From CANHEE01 sp043777755 (GTDB taxonomy: Bacteria; Bacteroidota; Bacteroidia; Chitinophagales; Saprospiraceae), in NCBI GenBank assembly GCA_043777755.1, contig JAYWHK010000110.1, positions 1 through 11,060 of the forward strand: a stretch of DNA of 11,060 nt. The letters run 5' to 3'. The stretch's first letter is position 1. Every line of letters starts with the position of its first letter. Both the position numbers and the translations under genes were made by a program. Of this stretch, positions 6,462 to 11,060 are shown in pieces. The notes under the pieces were generated by a model, which searched no databases, had not been told where the DNA came from, and saw nothing but the letters and a program-made list of their open reading frames with translations.

Positions 6462-6504
6462 AAAAATGGGCGAAACGCTACTTTATTGCGCTTCGCCCAT
6501 TTTT
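6462..6504. terminator. Bidirectional terminator between converging genes
   Basis: A 17-bp stem with a single A-C mismatch (6462-6478 with 6488-6504, 9-nt loop) has GGGCGAA/TTCGCCC at its core, with an A-run on one side and a T-run on the other. It separates the rightward secreted-protein gene from the leftward carbonic anhydrase gene and can stop transcripts from both. Confidence 0.85.
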
Positions 6505-6531
6505 ATTTATTTTTCAAAAGAAATCCTTGAT

Positions 6532-7176
6532 TTAAGCAACAAGTGTATCTTCGTAAAATTCTACTACGCCTGTATCCAAATCATGTTTGCCACCTACGAT
6601 GCCCAATTTTCCACTTTCTATCAAGCCACGAAGTGTAGGACTTGTTTCCAAAATGGTTTGGATTCCTTGTTTTACATTGAGTTTGGCAACGTTTTCTACG
6701 AAAATTGCATTTTTTGAGTTGCGTGCATCAGCATCACTTGTTTCCGTTTCTGCACTGACGGCTGGTTGGATTTTGTCCAAAAGACCTGTCAAGTTACCCA
6801 ATTCTACGTGGTCACAAGCTCCTTTTACTGCACCACATTTGCTATGACCCATGACGACCAATAATTTTACGCCAACTGCTGCACCAGCATATTCCAAGCT
6901 GCCTACAATGTCAGGATTGATAATATTTCCAGCGATACGGATTGAGAAAATGTCACCAAGACCTTGGTCAAAAACCAATTCCGCTGAAGTACGACTATCC
7001 ATACAACTGACAACTGCTGCAAATGGAAATTGACCATCACGAGTATCATTCGCTTGTTGCAATAAATTTCGATTTACCTTTAAGTTACTCACAAAGCGTT
7101 CGTTACCTTCTTTCAAAAACGCTAAGGCTTTTTGAGGTGTCATCGTTGATTGTGTTTCTAATGTATGTGCTTTCAT
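6532..7176 (-). CDS. Beta-class carbonic anhydrase
   Basis: The product is a 214-residue beta-carbonic anhydrase, a zinc enzyme that interconverts CO2 and bicarbonate in the cytoplasm. The zinc ligands are visible as Cys58 in SCMDSR and His111/Cys114 in HSKCG. The Asp60-Arg62 dyad that gates the active site is intact. SIRIAGN (78-84) and SLEYAGA are further family blocks, and no signal peptide is present. Translation from 7176 gives the N-terminus MKAHTLETQSTMTPQKAL, which leads straight into the usual first helix ALAFLKEGNERFV. The gene lies downstream of a SulP transporter on the same strand, so it probably handles bicarbonate brought in by that transporter. A 288-base gap largely filled by a tandem repeat separates them, and no clear TAnnTTTG box is seen before this gene, so read-through from SulP is plausible. 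Confidence 0.95.
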   Translation of the reverse strand: MKAHTLETQSTMTPQKALAFLKEGNERFVSNLKVNRNLLQQANDTRDGQFPFAAVVSCMDSRTSAELVFDQGLGDIFSIRIAGNIINPDIVGSLEYAGAAVGVKLLVVMGHSKCGAVKGACDHVELGNLTGLLDKIQPAVSAETETSDADARNSKNAIFVENVAKLNVKQGIQTILETSPTLRGLIESGKLGIVGGKHDLDTGVVEFYEDTLVA

Positions 7177-7242
7177 TGTTATTAATTTTTTTTAATTTTT
7201 AAATATTGTAAAATATTGGTAATCAGCAAGTTGAAAAACTTA

Positions 7243-7463
7243 CCGACTTACGACTAAAATACGCATCATGCAAATCCGACTTATCGACTTATCGACTAAA
7301 AACCGACTTACGACTAAAATACGCATCACGCCAAGCCGACTTACGACTAAAAACCGACTTACGACTAAAATACGCATCACGCCAAGCCGACTTACGACTA
7401 AAAACCGACTTACGACTAAAATACGCATCACGTCAAGCCGACTTACGACTAAAAACCGACTTA
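7243..7463. repeat. Tandem array of about 51-bp units (minisatellite)
   Basis: There are four head-to-tail units at 7243-7302 (60 bp), 7303-7353, 7354-7404 and 7405-7455 (51 bp each), then a partial CCGACTTA to 7463. Each unit is 33 + 18 bp, and both parts begin CCGACTTACGACTAAAA. The 33-bp part adds ACGCATCACGCCAAG. Units 2 and 3 are identical, and unit 4 differs by one base. Unit 1 is the most diverged and carries additional CGACTTAT repeats. The array begins one base from the SulP stop codon. Because all periods are multiples of 3, both strands show open frames through it, but these lack start signals and are not genes. Confidence 0.95.
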
Positions 7464-7464
7464 T

Positions 7465-9030
7465 TTAATGCACCAAGCTTTCTGAGCCAATTATTTTGTA
7501 TTCGTCTTTGAAGCCAACGAGTTCCACATTGATATTTTTATCTTTTGAACCAATTGCAACAAAATCTTTGACGAGCTGTACGACATCGTGGTCAATGTAA
7601 AATGTTTCCGTTGCATCAATAACGATTTTACTATTGTTAGGCAAATGATTTAACGTTTGTTTGATAGACGCTTTATTCAAAAAAGAAACTTCTTGCGCTA
7701 ATTTCATGCTGATGGTTTCGCCTTCGTTGTGTTCTTCTTTTTTGAAAAAATAAGCCAACTTTAAGTTTGCTCTCAAAATATAGAAAACACTAACCACCAA
7801 ACCAATCGCTACACCTTTTAATAAATCGGTGAAAACAACCGCCAAAACAGTAATGATAAAAGGTATAAATTGGTAGCGACCACTTTCCCACATGTGTTTA
7901 AATACGCTCGGACTTGCTAATTTATAACCAATCATCAACAGAATCGCTGCCAAACAAGCCAATGGAATTTTATTCAAAATAGTTGGAATCGAAACAACAG
8001 CTAACAACAAAAATACACCATGTGCAATTGCAGCAATTTTTGTGCGTCCGCCAGAATTAACGTTTGCCGAAGTACGAACAATCACAGAAGTCATCGGAAT
8101 ACCTCCTATCAAACCACTCAGGATATTACCTGCGCCTTGTGCGAATAGCTCTTGATTGGTATTTGTGTAGCGTTTCAAAGGATCCATTTTATCGGCTGCT
8201 TCGATGCAAAGCAAGGTTTCGATACTTGCTACTACAGCGATTGTTGCAGCGGTAATCCAAACTTTTGGGTTCATTATTTGAGCAAAATCAGGCGTAGTAA
8301 ATTGTCCAAAAAATTCATCAAAAGAAGCTGGAACTGGCAAGTTCACTAAATGCTCTTGCCCAATTGCCAAATTTGGGGCAGAAATTTTAAATATTTCATT
8401 TAAAACAATACCAGCAATCACGGCAATTAACGCACCTGGCACGACTTTTAGATTTTTCAAAAATTGCACTTTTTGAAAGGCTATCAAAATCGCTAATGAA
8501 ACCAAACAAATAATGACAGCACCTAATTGAGAGGAATTTATCGCATCAATAATAGATGAAAAAGTATTGTGGTGTTCTGCTTTTTCTATAAAAAATAAAT
8601 CTCCTTCGTTGTCCAAATCGTAACCTACAGCATGAGGAATTTGTTTCATAATAATGATAATACCAATCGCCGTAAGCATACCTTCAATGACGTTAGAAGG
8701 AAAATAGTTGGAAATTGTACCAGCTTTAGCTACACCTAATAATATTTGTAGCACACCAGCCAAAACAACTGCCATTAGAAAAGTCTGATAATCACCCAAA
8801 CTTGTAATTGCAGCTAAAATAATCGCTGTCAAACCAGCCGCAGGGCCACTCACACTTAATTGAGAATGACTAAAAAGACCAACGACAATACCGCCAATCA
8901 CGCCAGATATAATACCAGCAAAAAGTGGCGCACCACTTGACAAGGCAATACCTAAACATAAAGGCAAAGCAACCAAAAACACAACCATACCAGACAGTAG
9001 GTCAGTTTTAAAATAAGAATTAAGTTTCAT
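7465..9030 (-). CDS. SulP-family anion (probably bicarbonate) transporter with STAS domain
   Basis: The product is a 521-residue inner-membrane transporter of the SulP/SLC26 family. The membrane domain spans about residues 10-425 with 10-14 hydrophobic segments and carries the family motif SVSGPAAGLTAII (59-71). It also has the conserved stretch GGIPMTSVIVRTSANV (309-324) followed by SGGRTK. A cytoplasmic STAS domain occupies about 436-515 (SKIVIDATETFYIDHDVVQL is its core strand-loop). SulP proteins exchange or import sulfate, bicarbonate, dicarboxylates or other anions. Linkage to a beta-carbonic anhydrase, including gene fusions of the two, is a known theme and favours bicarbonate, as in cyanobacterial BicA. 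Substrate is therefore inferred from context, not residues. The start codon abuts the palindromic repeat at 9031-9176, which therefore forms the leader; no promoter box is visible there. Confidence 0.92.
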   Translation of the reverse strand: MKLNSYFKTDLLSGMVVFLVALPLCLGIALSSGAPLFAGIISGVIGGIVVGLFSHSQLSVSGPAAGLTAIILAAITSLGDYQTFLMAVVLAGVLQILLGVAKAGTISNYFPSNVIEGMLTAIGIIIIMKQIPHAVGYDLDNEGDLFFIEKAEHHNTFSSIIDAINSSQLGAVIICLVSLAILIAFQKVQFLKNLKVVPGALIAVIAGIVLNEIFKISAPNLAIGQEHLVNLPVPASFDEFFGQFTTPDFAQIMNPKVWITAATIAVVASIETLLCIEAADKMDPLKRYTNTNQELFAQGAGNILSGLIGGIPMTSVIVRTSANVNSGGRTKIAAIAHGVFLLLAVVSIPTILNKIPLACLAAILLMIGYKLASPSVFKHMWESGRYQFIPFIITVLAVVFTDLLKGVAIGLVVSVFYILRANLKLAYFFKKEEHNEGETISMKLAQEVSFLNKASIKQTLNHLPNNSKIVIDATETFYIDHDVVQLVKDFVAIGSKDKNINVELVGFKDEYKIIGSESLVH

Positions 9031-9176
9031 ACTGGAGTTCGGGTTTTAACCCGAATAGATTTTATTAGGCGCACGCCTAAGTGAAAAAAATAATAAAACG
9101 TGAATTTAGGTTTTGTAAATTATTGATAATCAATAATCTAAATCCTATTTATGCGGGTTGAAACCCGCACTCCAGT
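9031..9176. repeat. Palindromic element with 26-bp inverted arms, each itself a hairpin
   Basis: The arms 9031-9056 and 9151-9176 are inverted copies with 23 of 26 matches, starting ACTGGAGT. Each arm holds its own 8-2-8 palindrome: TTCGGGTT/AACCCGAA on the left, TGCGGGTT/AACCCGCA on the right. The T-A versus G-C difference is compensated within each arm. Between the arms lie TTAGGCG/CGCCTAA (9065-9071, 9074-9080) and a 9-1-9 palindrome (9119-9137). The left end touches the SulP start codon. The right arm encodes the last eight residues of the upstream small gene, whose stop codon straddles the arm's inner edge. Confidence 0.85.
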
Positions 9177-9463
9177 TCTGGAGGAAGTTCAGGAAGGAAA
9201 CAAAACAACTGAGAAGTAGATTTTTCTTTTTTGATAGAAATAGCTTTTTTTAAAAATTGAAAATCAACTGTATTTTCAATAAAAAAATGCGATAAAGAAA
9301 CAGTATAAATTACTTTTTCTTTCTCTTTTTTTAAATCCTCGTCAGCATCGTCAAAATCGGCTTTTAGCTCACACAAATCTTCCTCAATCCACTGCTCGGC
9401 AGCGGAAAAAGTTACATTCATCAGCATGATGAGTAGTAAGAATATGGAAAAAAAGTGTTTCAA
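9149..9463 (-). CDS. Small secreted protein, unknown, C-terminus replaced by repeat
   Basis: The product is a 104-residue protein that starts with TTG at 9463. This start is chosen because it gives a proper signal peptide (KHFFSIFLLLIMLMNVTFSAAEQ); the next in-frame ATGs, 12 and 14 codons later, would cut into the hydrophobic core. The mature part is strongly charged, first acidic (WIEEDLCELKADFDDADEDL) then mixed Lys/Glu, with a hydrophobic C-terminal half and PELPPE near the end. The last eight codons (LECGFQPA) and the stop codon come from the palindromic repeat at 9031-9176, so the ancestral C-terminus was probably different. It lies 118 bases upstream of the SulP gene on the same strand and may be its operon partner. 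I recognise no family, and a decaying gene cannot be excluded. Confidence 0.55.
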   Translation of the reverse strand: MKHFFSIFLLLIMLMNVTFSAAEQWIEEDLCELKADFDDADEDLKKEKEKVIYTVSLSHFFIENTVDFQFLKKAISIKKEKSTSQLFCFLPELPPELECGFQPA

Positions 9464-9468
9464 ATGTA
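9461..9468 (-). promoter_or_regulatory. TACATTTG -7-like box overlapping the small gene's TTG start
   Basis: The minus strand reads TACATTTG, matching TAnnTTTG, with its last three bases being the proposed TTG start codon. No TTG -33 element is seen at the right distance. If this were the real promoter, transcription would start inside the signal-peptide region and the TTG start would be wrong. It is more likely a chance match. Confidence 0.25.
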
Positions 9469-9485
9469 GTTTAGTGACTTTTGGC

Positions 9486-9702
9486 TGAGTAGGCTTGAAA
9501 TTTGGTTTATATTGTCTTAAGTATTGGGTCTAAATTAATTAGTATTATTTTTTTCAGTCGATTGCTCAAAAGTTATAAATAACTTCCTTGTAGTCAGCTA
9601 TTTATAACTTTTTCTCAACGACAAAATAATACTAATTAATTTTTAACGCCCGCTTACAATCAATTAGAAAAATAACATAAACCAAATTATCCTGAGTACT
9701 CA
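9486..9702. repeat. Dispersed palindromic repeat, copy B (complete, MITE-like)
   Basis: The outer ends are inverted: TGAGTA (9486-9491) with TACTCA (9697-9702), and a perfect 12-bp pair AATTTGGTTTAT (9499-9510) with ATAAACCAAATT (9677-9688). A perfect 20-bp pair lies at 9532-9551 and 9623-9642. The core is a 14-bp stem (9568-9581 with 9599-9612) with a 17-nt loop. The core and left half match copy A at 1-99 in inverted orientation. The whole is one long interrupted palindrome without coding capacity, as in MITEs. It fills most of the 383-base gap between the small secreted gene and folD. Confidence 0.75.
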
Positions 9703-9794
9703 AAAAAACTATAACAATATATAATACGAATAGGTTTCAAAAATATTTTATTTTTTGTAAAAAAAATTAAAATGATATTATTTACAATCTCAGT

Positions 9795-9802
9795 TATGTT
9801 TG
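9795..9802 (+). promoter_or_regulatory. Candidate -7 box for folD
   Basis: TATGTTTG matches TAnnTTTG and lies 44 bases before the folD ATG at 9847. No TTG occurs at the expected -33 distance. The rest of 9703-9846 is AT-rich, and no other feature was seen in it. Confidence 0.4.
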
Positions 9803-9846
9803 CGATATTTGCAGAAATTTTTGGGATTCAAACATACTTACAACTT

Positions 9847-10710
9847 ATGAAACTATTAGACGGTAAAATACTTTCGGAAACCATCAAAGCCGAAATTGCA
9901 GAAGAAGTAATTGGCATTAAAGCAAACGGTGGGAAAACGCCACATTTGGCAGCAGTTTTGATTGGAGATAATCCTGCAAGTGAGGCTTATGTACGCAGCA
10001 AAGTGAAATCATGCGAGCAAGTGGGTTTCAAATCTACTTTGATTCGCCGAGAAGCAGCGATTAGTGAAGCGGAACTGTTAGCAATCGTGGCAGAACTCAA
10101 CGCTGACGAGGATATTGATGGTTTTATTGTTCAGTTGCCTTTGCCAAAACACATTGACGAAGATAAAGTAACCTTGGCAATTGACCCCAAAAAAGATGTA
10201 GATGGTTTTCATCCCATTAATTTTGGTAAAATGGCGCAAGGTCTGCCAGCATATTTGCCAGCGACACCTTATGGTATTGTGATTATGTTGGAGCGTTATG
10301 GGATTGAAACAGCTGGTAAAAAATGTGTCGTTATTGGGCGAAGCAACATCGTCGGAACACCAATGTCAATTTTAATGTCCCGAAAAGGAAAAGATGCTAC
10401 GGTGACATTGGCGCATAGTCGTACAAAGAATTTAAAAGAAGAAATTTTGGCAGCGGATATTATCATAGCAGCGATAGGGATTCCTCATTTTGTCAAAGCT
10501 GATATGGTCAAAGACGGTGCTGTTGTGATTGATGTAGGAATTAACCGCATCGAAGACGCTACTGCAAAAAATGGCAGTCGATTGGTTGGAGATGTTGATT
10601 TTCAAGCAGTTGCGCCAAAATGCAGTTACATTACGCCTGTGCCTGGAGGAGTTGGACTAATGACAGTGACATCGCTTCTGTTGAATACATTGACGGCAAG
10701 TAAATCATAA
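9847..10710 (+). CDS. folD: Bifunctional methylenetetrahydrofolate dehydrogenase/cyclohydrolase
   Basis: FolD is a cytoplasmic enzyme of one-carbon metabolism that oxidises 5,10-methylene-THF to methenyl-THF with NADP and hydrolyses it to 10-formyl-THF. With the start at 9847 the product is 287 residues, the family's normal length, and begins MKLLDGK as expected. An in-frame ATG at 9772 would add 25 hydrophobic residues absent from the family and would include the putative promoter, so it is rejected. Motifs seen are Tyr48 and catalytic Lys52 in AYVRSK, QLPLP (96-100), KDVDGFHP (116-123) with Asp118, the nucleotide-binding GRSNIVGTP (164-172) and ITPVPGGVG (262-270). The usual GVGPMT reads GVGLMT here, a single-base Pro-to-Leu difference next to the folate site. 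It is monocistronic, with a terminator after it. Confidence 0.97.
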   Translation: MKLLDGKILSETIKAEIAEEVIGIKANGGKTPHLAAVLIGDNPASEAYVRSKVKSCEQVGFKSTLIRREAAISEAELLAIVAELNADEDIDGFIVQLPLPKHIDEDKVTLAIDPKKDVDGFHPINFGKMAQGLPAYLPATPYGIVIMLERYGIETAGKKCVVIGRSNIVGTPMSILMSRKGKDATVTLAHSRTKNLKEEILAADIIIAAIGIPHFVKADMVKDGAVVIDVGINRIEDATAKNGSRLVGDVDFQAVAPKCSYITPVPGGVGLMTVTSLLLNTLTASKS

Positions 10711-10730
10711 TTTTTCTGACGCTGTATATA

Positions 10731-10761
10731 AAAAAAGCCTTCGTTTTGCGAAGGCTTTTTT
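10731..10761. terminator. Bidirectional terminator between folD and the SDR gene
   Basis: AAAAAAGCCTTCG (10731-10743) pairs perfectly with CGAAGGCTTTTTT (10749-10761) over a 5-nt loop, with T-runs on both strands. It lies between two converging genes, 20 bases after the folD stop codon and 27 bases past the end of the reductase gene. Confidence 0.9.
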
Positions 10762-10788
10762 AGTAACTTTTAGCTACAAATAATCGCT

Positions 10789-11060
10789 TTAATGAATATG
10801 AATACCACCATTGACATCAATTGTTGCGCCAGTGATAAAACCTGAGAGGTCAGAAGCCAAAAATAGGCAAGTCCCTGCCAATTCAACCGTTTTGCCTATT
10901 CTTTTTAGTGGAATTGAAGTAATTACTTCATTTAATTGCTCCGTGGTTAGTCCATCTAACATAGCAGGGCTGTAAAGTTCTAATAAAGTATTATCTTTGC
11001 GAAAAATTAAATTTGGCATGCAATTAACAAACAGTTTTTTAAGTCTTAGCGACCATCGAC
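10789..11060 (-). CDS. Short-chain dehydrogenase/reductase, C-terminal part (runs off edge)
   Basis: The last 76 or more residues of an SDR-family oxidoreductase are present. The C-terminal hallmark is clear: IPLKRIGKTVELAGTCLFLA, then SDLSGFITGATIDVNGG, the FabG-like ending that contacts the cofactor and forms the tetramer interface. The frame stays open from the ATG at 11019 to the window edge, with FVNCMPNLI matching the usual 'RVNxIxPxxI' strand. The Met at 11019 is therefore internal and the true start lies beyond 11060. The Rossmann glycine motif and the Tyr-x3-Lys catalytic pair would be outside the window. Substrate cannot be told: 3-oxoacyl-ACP reductase-like enzymes and sugar or alcohol dehydrogenases share this ending. 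Confidence 0.85.
   Translation of the reverse strand, partial: RWSLRLKKLFVNCMPNLIFRKDNTLLELYSPAMLDGLTTEQLNEVITSIPLKRIGKTVELAGTCLFLASDLSGFITGATIDVNGGIHIH

Noticed and set aside
7243..7463. CRISPR array
   Set aside because: The units are near-identical along their entire length, with no unique spacers, and no cas genes are present. It is a plain tandem repeat.
7240..7468. Open frames on both strands across the tandem array (VVSR.../RLTTK... repeats)
   Set aside because: The frames stay open only because every repeat period is a multiple of 3. There is no start signal, promoter, or sensible protein composition, and both strands are open equally. Treated as a minisatellite.
1..9702. The 9.4-kb interval between inverted repeat copies as a composite transposon or island
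   Set aside because: It contains ordinary housekeeping and envelope genes with no transposase, integrase or composition shift. Dispersed repeat copies are the simpler reading; inversion is kept only as a test in the findings.
9772..9846. N-terminal extension of FolD (25 hydrophobic residues)
   Set aside because: The family starts at MKLLDGK. The extension would make a false membrane segment, and it covers the candidate -7 box at 9795-9802.

Overview
The window looks like ordinary chromosome from an AT-rich member of the Bacteroidota, probably a Cytophagales-type bacterium. The evidence is TAnnTTTG -7 boxes upstream of several genes, the near absence of Shine-Dalgarno sequences, secreted beta-barrel-like proteins ending in an aromatic residue, an RRxxLK Tat-type leader, a LolD-like ATPase and a SulP/beta-carbonic anhydrase pair. 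No rRNA, tRNA, CRISPR array, transposase or phage gene was seen.

Layout. 1-319 holds half of a dispersed palindromic repeat (copy A) and several hairpins. 320-2564 (minus) is a two-gene unit: a TolC-type outer-membrane efflux protein, then a secreted TIM-barrel protein related to hydroxypyruvate isomerase. 2588-2795 is a terminator plus a nested palindromic element with terminal inverted repeats. 2796-3410 (minus) is a small outer-membrane beta-barrel-like protein. 3546-4946 (minus) is a lipoprotein with a complete PAP2/vanadium haloperoxidase active site. 4947-5197 is a divergent promoter region with two perfect dyads. 5198-6459 (plus) carries a LolD-like ABC ATPase and a secreted protein of unknown function, closed by a bidirectional terminator at 6462-6504.

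6532-9463 (minus) is an inorganic-carbon cluster. Read in transcription order it has a small secreted protein of unknown function, a SulP-family anion (probably bicarbonate) transporter with a STAS domain, and a beta-carbonic anhydrase. Both gaps in this cluster are filled with repeats: a palindromic element that touches the SulP start codon and supplies the last codons of the upstream gene, and a tandem array of about 51-bp units directly after the SulP stop codon. 9464-9846 contains a second, complete copy (B) of the repeat at the left edge, inverted relative to copy A, and the folD promoter region. 9847-10710 (plus) is folD. 10789-11060 (minus) is the C-terminal part of a short-chain dehydrogenase/reductase that runs off the right edge.

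How the genes may work together. The clearest functional unit is SulP plus carbonic anhydrase: bicarbonate import and its interconversion with CO2 inside the cell. The other genes are housekeeping (folD), envelope (TolC-like, beta-barrel proteins, LolD-like ATPase, PAP2 lipoprotein) or general enzymes. I found no convincing new multi-gene system. The most unusual content is the intergenic DNA: several different palindromic or tandem repeats abut gene boundaries exactly, and two of them show compensatory base changes that preserve stems.
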